Shown: positions 41,359 through 51,658 of the stretch, piece by piece
Numbering within the stretch: position 1 is the stretch's first letter
How the letters are laid out: each line of letters opens with the position of its first letter
Notes under the pieces: model-generated
Database searches by the model: none
Told to the model about the DNA's origin: nothing
Seen by the model: only the letters and a program-made list of their open reading frames with translations
Assembly: GCA_018136815.1 (NCBI GenBank)
Contig: CM030937.1
Location: forward strand, 6,110,999-6,174,998
Length of the DNA stretch: 64,000 nucleotides
Origin: Isochrysis galbana
Lineage: Eukaryota; Haptophyta; Isochrysidales; Isochrysidaceae
Direction of reading: 5' to 3'
Program-made: the position numbers and the translations under genes

Positions 41359-43693
41359 ATGCGGTTCGTGCTTCCCTCCCTCTCCTCCCTCTCTCTCCTC
41401 TCTATCCTGTGCGTCCTGCGCGGCGGCGCGGGCTCGACAGTGCTGAGCGAGGCGGCGCACCGGCTGCGCGCGCTCGACGAGCCACCGCATGCTGCCCTGC
41501 TCCTCTGCATGCACGGAGGGGAAAGAGAGAGAGAAGGAGAAAGAGAGGGAGCAAGGCGCGGAGAGAAAGAGGGAGAGAGATCGCGAGATGGTCAGCGCGG
41601 TGGTGCGTGGGGCAGCGCGCTGCGGCTACGCGCAGGCGAAGCCCCGCCTGCCTGGCAGCTCCGGCTGCAGGCCGCGATGGACTCGCAGGGCAAGGGAGAG
41701 ATGGCCGAAGCTGCTCGGCTCTACAGAGAAGCAATGGAGCTCCACCCTCCGCTCCAGGGCGCCTGGCCGGTGCTCACAAACTACGGGTTGTCGGTGCAGC
41801 CGGCACAGCCAGACGCGGCGGTCCGCGCCTTCCGCGCTGTCGTCCGCCTCGTGCCCGACGGCGCTGACGGCTACTTCAACCTGGCCAATGCACTGGTCGA
41901 CGTGGGCGAGCTCGAGCAGGCCGTTGGCGCGTTCGAGGCGTGCCTTGCGATCGCGCCTGAGGACGCGGACGCGCATTACAACCTTGGGGCCGCACTTCTC
42001 GGGGCACGCCAGCCTGAGCGCGCGCTCTCTGCCTTGCACGCCGCCGCGCGCCTTGCGCCTGCTGATGGCAAGGCGCACCTCGGGCTGGCAGATTGCCTGA
42101 TGCGGCTCGGGCAGGTCGAGGAGGCGGAGACGAGCTACGCGCGCGCGCGCGAGCTGAGGCCGGCACACGCGCCGACGCTTGCTGCCTCAGGTAATTGCGC
42201 CGAGGAGCGCGGCGATCTCGCCGCCGCCGAGGCGCTCTGGAAGCGCGCGCTCGCGCTCGAGGAGGATGATGCGGTCTATGCCAACATGGGCGCAATGCTC
42301 CGCCGCGCCAACAGGCTGCCCGAGTCACGTGCCGCGTACGCTGCCGCAGTGAGGCTCAACCCGCGAAACGCGGAGGCTTACATCGGGCTGGGAAAATGCT
42401 ACCGCGCACCCGCTAAGGAGGCGGGCACGCTTGCTCAGCGGCGCGCCTATGCGCAATATCTCGCCTCGACATATGGCCAAGCGATTCGCATCGCGCCCGA
42501 GCACGTGGGCGCACACCTCGCAGTGGCCGAGGGGCTGGCGATGTGGGGCGAGCGCGGTGCATGCGACGAGCTGGGTGGCAAGTCCGCGCTGGACTTCTAC
42601 GCCGAGGCCCTCCGGCTTCAGCCGCAGAATACCAACGCCGCCACGCATGTCGCGTACGATGCGGCGGCCACCGAGGCGGAAAGCGCGCCCGCCACTTTTG
42701 CGCTGTCGCCAGCGGAGCTGGCTGCGCCTCACGCCACGACACTCGTCGAGCTAAGCGTCGACCTCCCACCCGCCGGCGCACCCGAGAGCGCGTGGGAATC
42801 GGCGAGGAAGCAGGCCATGCGCCTCTGGCGCGCGCACGGCGCCGTCGTATTCCCGCGGCTGCTCACGCTGGACGAGGTGGCGCCGCTTTTAGCCGCCGTA
42901 CGCGCAGCGGAGCAGGACCCAAACGCCACCGACTACACGCAGGTGCATCCCGATCGCTCCCGGGTCTAAGCACTCCTTGCATCCCCCCCCCCCCGCCGCC
43001 GCCGCCTTTTGCCCCCAGCCCCGTCCTCTTCCGCAGCCCGCCTCAGCGCCCCTGCTACATTGTTAGCGCGCAGCCCCAGCCCAAGTGCAAACCACCACCT
43101 GGCCGCAGGTCACACGAGGCTCCGCGCTTGGGGCGCGCACTCACAAGGCGCTGCCGGTGTGCGAGGCGAAGGGTGCGCTTGAAGCCATCGTCGCGCGCAT
43201 TGGTCCCTTCCTCCACACCGCATTGGGCGGCGGCAGCGAAGAGCCACTTCCGCTAATGGAGTCAGGCTTCATGGTCACGCGCCCCGGCGCAAAGGAGCAG
43301 GCCTTCCACCGCGACGTCGCGCCGGGTGTGGTCTCATGCTCGTCGCTTTCGGCCTCGCTGCAAGTTGCGCTCGAGGACACCGCCGCCAACCAGGGCGCAC
43401 TCCAGCTCAAGCCTGGCACGCATGTCTTCGATCCAAGCGCGCCCTTTGCCGACGGCATGGACGGAGCCGACATGCCGGAGGTCACGCTTGCGCTGCCCGC
43501 TGGCTCCGTTGTCATCTACGCGCTCCATCTCATCCACAGGGGCTCGGCGAACTCGGCGGCGGCGGACCGGCCCTTCTACTTTTTCACCCTCAAGGGGCGC
43601 GGCTATGCTCCCCCAGGCCTCGCCTATACTATCCGGCCCGAGGACATTGCTCAATGGAAATTGCCGCGTGAGGGCGGGTTTGTCAAAGTCTAG
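41359..43693 (+). CDS. TPR-repeat protein fused to a PhyH-type 2-oxoglutarate dioxygenase
   Basis: Exons are 41359-42963 and 43109-43693, joined by a 145-nt GT-AG intron with a C-rich tract; the product is about 729 residues. The N-terminus (MRFVLPSLSSLSLLSILCVL) is a signal peptide. A Glu/Arg-rich stretch encoded by a GA microsatellite follows (residues ~55-80). TPR units span ~100-420 (for example ADGYFNLANALVDVGELEQA, ADAHYNLGAALLGARQPERA, VYANMGAMLRRANRLPESRA). The C-terminal domain is phytanoyl-CoA dioxygenase-like. The iron ligands are probably His602 and Asp604 (FHRDV) and His678 (LIHRGSAN), with Arg689 (DRPF) for 2-oxoglutarate. The substrate is unknown. TPR plus a dioxygenase suggests modification of a protein or glycoconjugate in the secretory pathway. 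Confidence 0.85.
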
Positions 43694-44165
43694 CGCCGTT
43701 AGTCCGGTGGTGAGGGGAGGGGGGGCACGCACGCCGCGTGAGAGATAGCGTTTTACGCTCAGCCTGGGATTGGCCAATAGCTGTCCAGCGCCCCACCTCC
43801 AGCTCCCCGGTAGTAATATTTGAAACATACCACGTATCAGCACCACGAACAGCGATACCGTCAAATGTTTCCACCCCACCGCAATACCAATTCAAAAATG
43901 CCACAGAGGCAACAACGACTATTGGACATCGGCGATTTTTCCCCTCCGCGTGTATTTAAGCACCACCCCTACCTCCCAACTCCAAAAATGGTCTTGTGAC
44001 TCACTGGAATGTGGTGTTGTGGCTCTGTGAGGCTGTGCATGTGGTTCTGGTATTGTAACACATGTTCCGCCTATGAGCATGCACCTGTTTTGCCACACAT
44101 AGTCACAGCTAGTGCGGGCGCCATGCTGCGGCGGGACTACTACGACCTTAAGCCGCCCCATCCAT
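43694..44165. other. Intergenic, no gene recognised
   Basis: No coding signal was seen. It ends where a repeat-family boundary begins. Confidence 0.35.
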
Positions 44166-44760
44166 GGCTCAGGTGTCGTTCCGTCAATTGTGGGACATCA
44201 GTCGAATTGAGCGATCGAATGTCCACAGTTGTATATAGAGCGTTATTTTAAAATTAAATGCAGACTAGCGTAACAACTTATTTTCCCTGCTTTCCCGCGG
44301 CGCGTGTCCCCCCCCCCCCCGGGGGGCGCCGTGTCGGCGCTTTTCCCCTGTGTGGACAACTACATTATTTGCCCATGGCACCTGTGATTACTTGTAATTA
44401 TGGGCACGGCGCGATGTGCATCGGTCCCCCCCGCGGAGACGCCGTGCGTGCGCATTCCAAACTTTTTCTATATGCGTACCTAAGGCTCACGTTTACGTAA
44501 AGTAGCCATATAAGAGATGTTTCGTTGCGCAGCACGTGTGATGACTTGCAATCACATTGTGCACGCCGTGCGTGGGCACGGCGCGATGTGCATCGGCCCC
44601 CCCGCGGGGGCGCCGTGCGTGTGCATGCCAACTTTTTCCCTATGCGTACCCCTAAGGCCCACATTTACGTAAAGTAGCCATATAAGTGTTTCGATGCGCA
44701 GCACGTGTGATGACTTGCAATCACATTGTGCACGCCGTGCGTGGGCACACCCCACTCTCC
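44166..44760 (+). repeat. Repeat family C, with about three ~150-175-bp tandem units
   Basis: The left part (AGGTGTCGTTCCGTCAATTG ... GAATGTCCACAGTTGTATAT) and the internal units recur in inverted orientation at 61225-61805. A diverged left part lies at 59592-59680. Units at 44381, 44529 and 44705 share TGATGACTTGCAATCACATT, a GC-rich hairpin around CCCCCCGCGGGGG, and CATATAAG. The last unit ends ~30 nt before the ATG of the next gene, so this element may supply its promoter. Confidence 0.75.
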
Positions 44761-44789
44761 TCTTCCCCCACAAGCTTCGCTCCTTCACC

Positions 44790-45359
44790 ATGGGCCAGTA
44801 CTTTGTCTTCATCGCCAAGCGACTCAGTCACCGCACCTACGAGGAGATCCGCGCCCCAGCCTTCAAGTTCTGCGAACACATGGAGCAGGGCATGAGCGGC
44901 GCCATCCTGGCGATGCTGCTCGTCACAGCCTCTGGCATGGGCCGTGGATGTGGAGACTTTCGCGTGGATCTGGCCAAGGAACGCTACCCGTCGATGTGGG
45001 CACTCATCGAGCCATACATGGGCCGTTGGTGCAAGGCAACCCTCATGCTCGTCGGCGACTACTCTGACGAGTACGACAAGATCCCAATCCCCAAGACCAG
45101 ATACATTGGAGAGCAAGCCGCCGTCGCGTACCTCTGCATGGAATACATCACGGCGGTCGCGTACGCTGAAGCGGATCCCATGGTGCAAGTGCGCCGAGCA
45201 GCTGGCAAACTTTACATGCAGGACAAGAAGGCCGTCCTCGCACGCATCACGGATCTCGCCACCCAAGATCAGCCAAGCGATATCGTCGCCTGCCAGCAGA
45301 ACGACGAGGAAGAGGGATGTGAGAAAAAGACGAAGAAGATGAAAACTCAGCCCGCGTAG
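44790..45359 (+). CDS. MGQY-family protein of unknown function
   Basis: ATG 44790 opens 189 codons in a single exon. The N-terminus MGQYFVFIAKRLSHRTYEEI and the block VDLAKERYPSMWALIEPYMG then RWCKATLMLVGDYSDEYD follow the pattern of a little-studied family in eukaryotes and bacteria. Those proteins begin MGQY(Y/F) and contain a W/G-rich segment ending in GDY.DE. The C-terminus is acidic then Lys-rich (EEEGCEKKTKKMKTQPA), possibly a nuclear signal. No transmembrane segment or catalytic motif is recognised. Its upstream region is the tandem repeat of family C, with a TATAAG 104 nt before the ATG. Confidence 0.72.
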   Translation: MGQYFVFIAKRLSHRTYEEIRAPAFKFCEHMEQGMSGAILAMLLVTASGMGRGCGDFRVDLAKERYPSMWALIEPYMGRWCKATLMLVGDYSDEYDKIPIPKTRYIGEQAAVAYLCMEYITAVAYAEADPMVQVRRAAGKLYMQDKKAVLARITDLATQDQPSDIVACQQNDEEEGCEKKTKKMKTQPA

Positions 45360-45797
45360 CTGGGGATGTTTGGGAGTGGGGGAGCGTGATTAGCTGTGTA
45401 TAATAATGTTAGAGTTGTAATTGTAATAATAATAACCAAAAAGAAAACAAATAGCCTGGCCCTCTTTTGACGGAACGCGACTTTCGCGTGCCGCGTGCGC
45501 AAAGTGCTTTCGCGCCAACCGCATCGCCTTCGATTTCGCCTCCGTCCAAAAGATAAATTCCACCTTTAAAGTTAAAGAGTTTGAATTTCCCCATTTTTAA
45601 AGAGTTTGAATTTTCCCAAATTCGAACTATTGCCCTCGATAGTCGTGTAAGCCAAAGCGTACACGCAATCTTCCCTCGAGAGGTTACGGTTTATTTTTCC
45701 AACTCCTTGTCAAGATGATGAATACCTCTTGAGTTTGGAACGGAGGTAGTAATGACTAAAGATCGACACAGTCGCCTGCCAAGGATCAAGGCAACTT
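45360..45797. other. Intergenic, AT-richer; holds a Stowaway-like terminal motif
   Basis: A direct repeat AAAGAGTTTGAATTT lies at 45570 and 45598. GTTTGGAACGGAGGTAGTA lies at 45735-45753. The second motif resembles a Stowaway/mariner-type end (in reverse TACTACCTCCGTTCC), but no partner end was found. Confidence 0.4.
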
Positions 45798-46427
45798 TCA
45801 ATCCCCGACAACCGACGTGGCGCTGCTCACCATACTACCCATTCTCCGCATCCCACGACCACGGGGGACAACCATTGCTGTGGCAGGCGCGACAGATGGC
45901 CACATTTGTGAGAGCGGTAGAGTTGTTAGAAGCATTTCCTCCGGATAAGGTATGTCCTTGAGTGACGGCACTCCGAAGAGCTCAAGCAAGCGGAGCGTCT
46001 CCCATCCAGAGAGCGCAGGCTGTCGTTGGGCAGGATGACAACGTCGTACACCCCTGATTGAGACCTTGCCGCCATGCAGCGTATCAGGAGGCGCTAGTTT
46101 CATGTAGGCCAACCACCGTCCAAGCACTCTAAGCCATGCATGTCCATCAATGTGCGGCCTTACATGTTCGATCCTGCCGTCGAATTGGCCGGCATCCGTC
46201 ACCGATGAGATGCGCGCCCATGCATACATGCGTTGAAGCGTTTCCACAGCAATAGTGCTCATCTCGTCCTCGTCCTCCACTTTTGCTAGTTCAGTGAACG
46301 CGTGAAGAATGAGTGCGGTGTCGTACACTTCGCCAGCTCCCATCGCCTCGGACAGGGCCGATCGACGCACGTGCACCGCCGAACGTCCATCACGCTTTTG
46401 AGGGAGCAGGAAAACTCCTGTCAGCAC
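45798..46427 (-). CDS. Hypothetical protein or exon set
   Basis: The frame has good composition over its first ~120 codons (ALSEAMGAGEVYDTALILHA, HIDGHAWLRVLGRWLAYMKL) and again at its end (GWETLRLLELFGVPSLKDIP). There is no ATG near the start; the opening codon is GTG, so it is probably an internal or terminal exon. A GT after LHGGK could be a donor. It may be the 3' part of the gene that includes the EF-hand exon upstream. No family was recognised. Confidence 0.4.
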   Translation of the reverse strand: MLTGVFLLPQKRDGRSAVHVRRSALSEAMGAGEVYDTALILHAFTELAKVEDEDEMSTIAVETLQRMYAWARISSVTDAGQFDGRIEHVRPHIDGHAWLRVLGRWLAYMKLAPPDTLHGGKVSIRGVRRCHPAQRQPALSGWETLRLLELFGVPSLKDIPYPEEMLLTTLPLSQMWPSVAPATAMVVPRGRGMRRMGSMVSSATSVVGD

Positions 46428-46668
46428 CGCCCGAGGTCACATCTCGGATCAGCGGTGCGATAGTCTTGCGGCGAGAAGAATGGCTCCGCGCGCGCGCCAG
46501 ACGACGTTCGAGTTGGAGTTGAGCACAGTGTGGCGTCTTCTGTATCGGCTTGCGCGCATCCGCGAGCATCGACGCGAGCAGTGGGCCTCCGAATACGCGA
46601 ACGCCAACGCCAACTTCCATCTTTCTCGCATCGCCTCACGTGCGCGCGCAGATATTTTGCGGAAAAGT

Positions 46669-47085
46669 TCAAAGTAGCTCAACGAAATCGAGTGTCCCGT
46701 TACCATCGATGTCGAGCTCCTCCACAAGTAGGTGCAGCTCTTTCTCGGGCAGGTCGATTCCAAGTGAAGCAAGAAGCGATTCCACCTCCGGAGTGTCAAC
46801 GGTCCCGGAGCGATCTGAGTCGATTGCATTGAAGATTGCACGCATACGCGACATCTTCAGCTTGCCTTGTCGGATATCAGCGGCAAGGGCAGTGATGCCC
46901 TCTGGAGACAAGGCTTCCGCTGCCGCTTGCATGTCGTCGTCAGCAAGGGCCTCTGAACCGCGTTCTTGAGAGATAAGATGTGGTTTCACGAGCAAGAACT
47001 TGGATGAGTTGGTATCCTGTAAACCACGCACACCTAACTGTGACGGACTAGACGAGACGGCTGATTTGCTAGACAGCGAGCGCAT
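46669..47085 (-). CDS. EF-hand calcium-binding protein (5' end uncertain)
   Basis: The first ATG in the frame is 47085; the frame is open a little further up with no ATG. Two EF-hand loops are complete: DSDRSGTVDTPE and DIDGNGTLDFVE, with Asp/Asp/Ser-Asn/Thr/Glu in the expected 1-3-5-9-12 positions. They are preceded by a helix like those of calmodulin-type proteins (RMRAIFNAI). The upstream ~70 residues are helical and acidic (SEALADDDMQAAAEALSPEG). The stop is TGA 46671-46669. It could be a stand-alone sensor or an exon of the neighbouring coiled-coil gene on the same strand. Confidence 0.65.
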   Translation of the reverse strand: MRSLSSKSAVSSSPSQLGVRGLQDTNSSKFLLVKPHLISQERGSEALADDDMQAAAEALSPEGITALAADIRQGKLKMSRMRAIFNAIDSDRSGTVDTPEVESLLASLGIDLPEKELHLLVEELDIDGNGTLDFVELL

Positions 47086-47401
47086 AGTGCAAGTACCAAG
47101 AGAGGGATAGCGACGTAGAGCTGCGCAAAGAACTATTAGTGACCGCGCTGATTTGGCCTCCGACAAGCGTTGAGGACGTCACCGTCTCGAGCAAGGCAGA
47201 GGGTGAGCGAGCCAATCCCCTAGCATGTATTGAGGAGCGCCCTATAGGCAGTCGGGTCCGCGAGGAGGCGAAGAGGTCCTCGGCTGCTTGTACACGAGCT
47301 GCGGCGTGCGAAAGACCTCGGAGATATCCAATGCGATAACCTCTTATCCGGGTGCAGTAGAGAAGGCAAGGTATGGGGGACGCCAGCAAATGAGTGTTCG
47401 A

Positions 47402-48900
47402 CTACTGTCCAAAGGGAGCTGCTTCCAAGGTCGAAGTGACCCCAAAGCCTATGCTGCGTGCAATGCGTGCCGGAGCTTTGACCGGACTGGAGGGCGATCC
47501 CTCAGACTGCCTGAGCGACATCTGGGTCTGTAGATCCTGCGTCATAGCTGCAGGAGATGGCAAGTTATCGTACGAGTACAAAAGCTCGTCTGATTCTTTA
47601 ACAAGGCCATTCAGCTCGTCGACAAGTGCTCCCGCTGTGGCCGCATGCATGGCGCTCGCGAGCCGTTCACCAATGGAGCTGCGCACGTGCATTTCGAGTC
47701 GCGCTGCAAGAGTAATGAGGGCATCGCGACAAAGACGATCCGAGTGCTTCGACCACCGACTCATGACCTCGACCGCCTTACCAGCTGAAACATACGAGCG
47801 CAGTTCATTCAGTCGCGTGATCTGCAGCTGGACCTGCTCCTCGGCATCTAGCAAGACGTTCCCGTGGCGCAGCAGCTGTGACTCGTGAGTCGGATTTCCT
47901 CGAGCACGAGCGAAGTTCTCGTGCCATCTTCTCCATGTCACGCGCTGCATCGGCATGTCGTCGTCGGGCCTCGCTGCGCTGCGGGCCCCGTCAGCGCTTC
48001 TCTGCGCGATTCTCCTCCAAACGCACTTCGTCAGCCCTTGTAATTCTACATCGGCGTCGTCGGGCCTCGCTGCGCTGCGGGCCCCGTCCGCACCGAGACG
48101 CATGCGCCTTCCTGTGCTGCTCCGCTAGCGCGAGCTTCTCCTCCAAACGTTCCTGCCACTTCGTCAGCCCTTGTAATTCTACATCGGCGTCCTTCATAAA
48201 TTCCTGTAATCGGCGTTGCAAGGTGGTGAGCTCTTCGCCGTAGTCCGAACGACTGGCCTCCCCCTCGGCCGACGCCATATTCTCGACATCGGCGGCATCC
48301 TTGCTGCCCATGGAGCCTCGTCCTAGGGGCGGACTCTTCTTGCCTTGAGCTGGCACTGTGTCGCCGCCAGGCAACATGAGCCTTTGCGCAAGCTGCTTGC
48401 ATGCACAGCAGATATTCCAGCAAAAGCCAAAGCGCTCATCCTCCCAGTGTGAAGCGATATCATGGGCGATCTGCACGATGCGATCATCTGCGTGATCACA
48501 CAGCTCAAAGAGCAACTCAAACAAATTGGGGACCATCTGCAGCTCATCTCTGAAGTCGCCCTGCGAGCAAAGTCGGCTCAGTGCCTGCAGAGCGGCCAGT
48601 TTGCCATCTTCCACAATGGGCTTCGGTGGAGGTGGTGGCGCCAGACTACTTCGACGCCGGCGGAACGATGGGTTGCCGTCCGGCCCAATGCAGGGCACCT
48701 TGATGCTGTTGCGACGACGAGGCAACCCCGGGCGACTGCCTGCATCAAGGGTCATCGGGCTGGCCTCTTCTTCCTCATCAGAGTCGTAAGGCTCGCCATT
48801 GTTCGGGAGACGGCGTGGATTGATGATGTCAAGCAACTCCTTCAGGACTCCTTGCGCGACAATTGTTGCGCGATTGCCTGGGGCTTCTGTGAGGGCAGCA
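47402..48900 (-). CDS. Armadillo-like and coiled-coil protein, 5' truncated by the gap
   Basis: The frame enters from the gap as ALTEAPGNRATIVAQGVLKE then LLDIINPRR, an armadillo-type repeat. An acidic linker, a basic RRRRSS stretch and a second helical domain follow (LAALQALSRLCSQGDFRDEL, PNLFELLFELCDHADDRIVQ, CWNICCACKQLAQRLML). A coiled coil (EELTTLQRRLQEFMKDADVE, KWQERLEEKLALAEQHRKAH) comes next. A GT-AG intron at 48093-47974 joins TCTCG to CGAGGCC and restores a coiled-coil frame (EARRRHADAARDMEKMAREL). A later exon, open to 47402, has LLDAEEQVQLQITRLNELRS and LVDELNGLVKESDELLYSYD. The exon boundary between these last two parts is unresolved. No known family was identified. Confidence 0.6.
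47959..48191 (-). repeat. Local partial exon duplication around the intron
   Basis: GACGCCGATGTAGAATTACA and GGGCTGACGAAGTG occur at 48191-48157 and again at 48058-48024. The phrase CGGGGCCCGCAGCGCAGCGA occurs at 48088-48066 and 47992-47972. The intron body is therefore a diverged copy of the flanking exons and carries two equivalent 3' splice sites. Confidence 0.75.
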
Positions 48901-49000
48901 NNNNNNNNNNNNNNNNNNNNNNNNNNNNNNNNNNNNNNNNNNNNNNNNNNNNNNNNNNNNNNNNNNNNNNNNNNNNNNNNNNNNNNNNNNNNNNNNNNNN
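48901..49000. other. Assembly gap (100 N)
   Basis: A run of 100 N removes the 5' end of the armadillo/coiled-coil gene. Confidence 0.99.
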
Positions 49001-49319
49001 ATTAATGTTATATCCTAGCCAACCCCACTAGCTAACTGGACACAACTTTTCAGTCCCGGAATCCCGCCATGCCTCACTGTTTTGGCTAACAAGTTGCTAG
49101 CATCTTGAGGATTTCTCTGGTATGAAGTTAAACCATCATGGCGAATTGTCGCCTAATTGTCGCCTTGTCATCACCCGTCACTCGTCCATCACATACGCAT
49201 TTGCTTCGGCACAACTATGTTTATATTCCAACGCTATGTTTGTACTTGGTTCACCCATTCGCCCGTGGGGGGGGCGCACGAGCCCCCCGCCTTCTCCACC
49301 CTCCACTCGTCCTCGTCCC
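49001..49319. repeat. Repeat end fragments
   Basis: CCTAGCCAACCCCACTAGCT then AACTGGACACAACTTTTCAG at 49011-49055 recurs at 54088-54130. A G/C palindrome (GGGGCGCACGAGCCCCCC) at 49267 resembles the family-A end. No gene is recognised. Confidence 0.5.
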
Positions 49320-49480
49320 CGCGCGTACTCGAGACTCGAGTCTCGAGTTTCCCCCGCACGTACTCGAGGCTCGAGTCTCAAGTTTCCCCCGCGCCTACTG
49401 GAGACTCGAGTCTCGACTTTCCCCCGCGCCTACTCGAGACTCGAGTCTCGAGACTCGAGTCTCACTCGAGTTCACGGCGG
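49320..49480. repeat. Palindromic minisatellite (GAGACTCGAGTCTC core)
   Basis: About four or five ~35-bp units contain the perfect palindrome GAGACTCGAGTCTC or a one-base variant, each followed by TTTCCCCCGCGCCTAC. An outlying copy lies at 49594-49625. The tract could form cruciforms. The frames through it are not coding. Confidence 0.85.
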
Positions 49481-50075
49481 GGGGGGCGCTGGGGGACGGC
49501 GCTGGGGGAAGGCGTTGGGGGAGGTTGGGGGACGCTGGGAGACGGCGCTAGGGGACGCTGCCGCACCTCTGGGGGACGCGCGCGCGTAGGGAAACTCGAG
49601 TCTCGAAGAGTTTCCCCCGCGCCTGTTTTGTGACTCGAGTGCCAATCGCGCGCGACGCGCCCCAACGCGCCAGGCGCAAGGCCACGTCGAAATTGGCAGC
49701 CGCGGCGGCCCATAGCACGCGCGCTAACGTCCGCCACCGGAGGCTTGGAGAGCCCAACTTCAAATCGAGCCCGGGCGCGCTGCGAGCCCGTTCTTGGTCA
49801 TGAGCCCTGTCTGTGCCCGGACCGCGCCACATACCGAATAGCTAGGAGCCGCCCGCCGCCCAGCCATCGACCATCGATCGACGCCAATCGCGCGCAACGC
49901 GCACGAAAGCCGCGTCGAGCGTCGAAATTTGCAGCCGCGGCGCCCCAAAGCACGCGCGCTGACGTCCGGCCGTTGCCACCGCCGCCACCGCCGCCATCGC
50001 CGCCGCCACCGCTTCCGCCGCCGCTGCTGGCAATTTTTCGTGGAGGCAGGTAAGCCCCCCAGGAGGTTTTTTTAT
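49481..50075. repeat. Diverged relatives of the 204-bp satellite and GCC/CCG repeats
   Basis: Positions 49640-49940 contain two loosely related units with GAGAGCCCAACTTCAAATCG, CGGGCGCGCTG and TTCTTGGTCAT, words of the satellite. Positions 49970-50030 are (CCGCCA)n-like. No gene is present. Confidence 0.6.
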
Positions 50076-50564
50076 TTATGGGTTATGGGCTTGGACATTG
50101 CAATCTAGCGAGCTCCATAGCTCTACCCATAGCGGAGGGATGAAGGGGTTCCGGGTGTTGGGGTTATACCATATGGGCTGCGAGAGTGCCCCCGACTCGC
50201 TGAGCTTCAGTCTAGTGAGTGGCAGAGTGCGGATCGTTTCCAGTGCTTCCTTCCAGAAGGGTGGGAGTCGGCTTTTGCCGAAAATTCCGTCTGTTAGTCT
50301 GTGGGCGGGTACCGTCGTAAGCACGGCTGCTCTGCCCAGTTTGGGCCTGCAGAACCAAGCGTCTAGGATCTGTTTCCAATTCGCCTGCCTCGGGTCTAGA
50401 TAGTTGAGGATCCACTTGGCTCTGAGCGCTTTCACGTGGTTAGGCCAGTCCAGTAGTCCTAGCCCAAGGTTGGGTGCGTCGGCTGAGCCATTATCAGTCG
50501 GGACCTCGGGGTGTTTGATCCATTGGAGCTTGCGGTCCGTTCGGTGTCCACAGAAGGACGTCAA
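50076..50564 (-). pseudogene. LINE fragment (region after reverse transcriptase)
   Basis: About 160 open codons match residues ~1510-1650 of the intact LINE (KHPEVP, LGLGLLDWPNHVKALRAKWI, LDAWFCR, PAHRLTDGIFGKSRLPPFWK, GALSQPIWYNP). It is truncated at both ends and opposite in orientation to the intact element. Confidence 0.9.
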
Positions 50565-51034
50565 TCAATTTGAGTCTTGATATGTTGGTTAAACCACAAC
50601 TAAGTTAAGTAGGGCGGTCAAACAGGGCTTTTTAAGTACTAATATGGGGGGGGGTGACATTTTTTGACCATTTTCCAAAACTTCGCCCATGGGGGGGCAC
50701 GAGCCCCCCCCTCTCTCCACTCCTCCCCTCCCCTGCCATGGGGAGGAACCACTCCCTCAGGCATGGCGTGATTCCGGGACTGAGAGTTGTCTAGGATATT
50801 TTCACATTACGTAGTAAGTTGTAAGTTTTTTGATTCTACACCAAAACACCCAACACAAATGACAAATGTACTACACAAACAAACATCAGACAATAATCAA
50901 TAATACAAGGACAAGACACTGAGCCTTGTGACAGTGCATGCCAATATGCGTGGAGAGCGCAGAGCTACTACCTACAAGGGCACAAAGCGACTGATCAAAT
51001 TGCATAACTGAGCGACACTATGCCAAAAATGGGT
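50565..51034. repeat. Repeat ends between LINE relic and H1
   Basis: TAGGGCGGTCAAACAG at 50607 also occurs at 58863 and, inverted, at 62834-62850, always next to TA. A family-A palindrome (GGGGGGGCACGAGCCCCCCC) lies at 50691-50710. No gene is present. Confidence 0.5.
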
Positions 51035-51050
51035 GGTGTTGATAAACACC
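51035..51050 (-). promoter_or_regulatory. Histone mRNA 3' stem-loop (H1)
   Basis: On the minus strand GGTGTT-TATC-AACACC is a 6-bp stem with a 4-nt loop, 66 nt after the H1 stop, and is followed by ACCCA. The H2B gene has the same structure, which supports replication-dependent histone 3'-end processing. Confidence 0.75.
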
Positions 51051-51115
51051 GGAAGGAAGAGATCTGATAGGCTAATTAGCCAAGATGTCACTGGTAAATC
51101 TAGCAGAGATTCAAA

Positions 51116-51658
51116 TTATTTCTTTGCCTTGGCAGGACTCTTCTTCGCCTTGGCGGCAGGCTTTTTGGTGATAGTCTTTTTCACTGCTGGCTTCCTTGCC
51201 GCCTTCGCTGCCGGCTTCCTAGGCTTCGAGACTTTCTTCGTCGGGGACTTGGCGCGGGGCTTCTTGGTCGTCGCAGTCACCTGCAAAACACGGGAAGAAG
51301 AATGTGTCGTCAAATGACTCGGGGCTGGCGCACAGACGGCACCACACCAGCTGGCGCACAGCCAGCATCACACCTTCTTCTTCGGCTTCGCCTTCTTCTT
51401 TGCAGGCTTCATCGCTTTCTTTCCCAGTTCTGAGATCTTGTAAGACGCCTTGACCCTGACAAGAGTGCCCTTAGTAACTCCACTCTTGAGAGCCGTCTTG
51501 ATCGCTGTCTCGTTGGTGGCCTCGGGATGGTTGGCAGCGATCCACTTCTTAATGGCGGCAAGGGAGGACCCTGAGCGCTCCTTGAGTGCAAGGATGGCAG
51601 CATTCACGAGTGGGGCGTAGACCACAGATGGCTTCTTGGTGGCAGTTGCGGGCGGCAT
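51116..51658 (-). CDS. Linker histone H1
   Basis: Exons are 51658-51374 and 51280-51116, with a 93-nt GT-AG intron; the product is about 149 residues. Residues ~12-75 form the winged-helix H15 globular domain (YAPLVNAAILALKERSGSSL, AAIKKWIAANHP, LKSGVTKGTLVRVKASYKIS). The tail is pure K/A/P with KKP, SPTKK and SPAKAKK repeats, typical of H1. It compacts linker DNA. The intron separates the globular domain from most of the tail. The ATG faces the ATG of the 699-codon ORF 177 nt away, so a shared promoter is likely. Confidence 0.93.

Noticed and set aside
49320-49480. CRISPR-like array
   Set aside because: The units are directly adjacent palindromic minisatellite repeats without unique spacers, in a eukaryotic genome.
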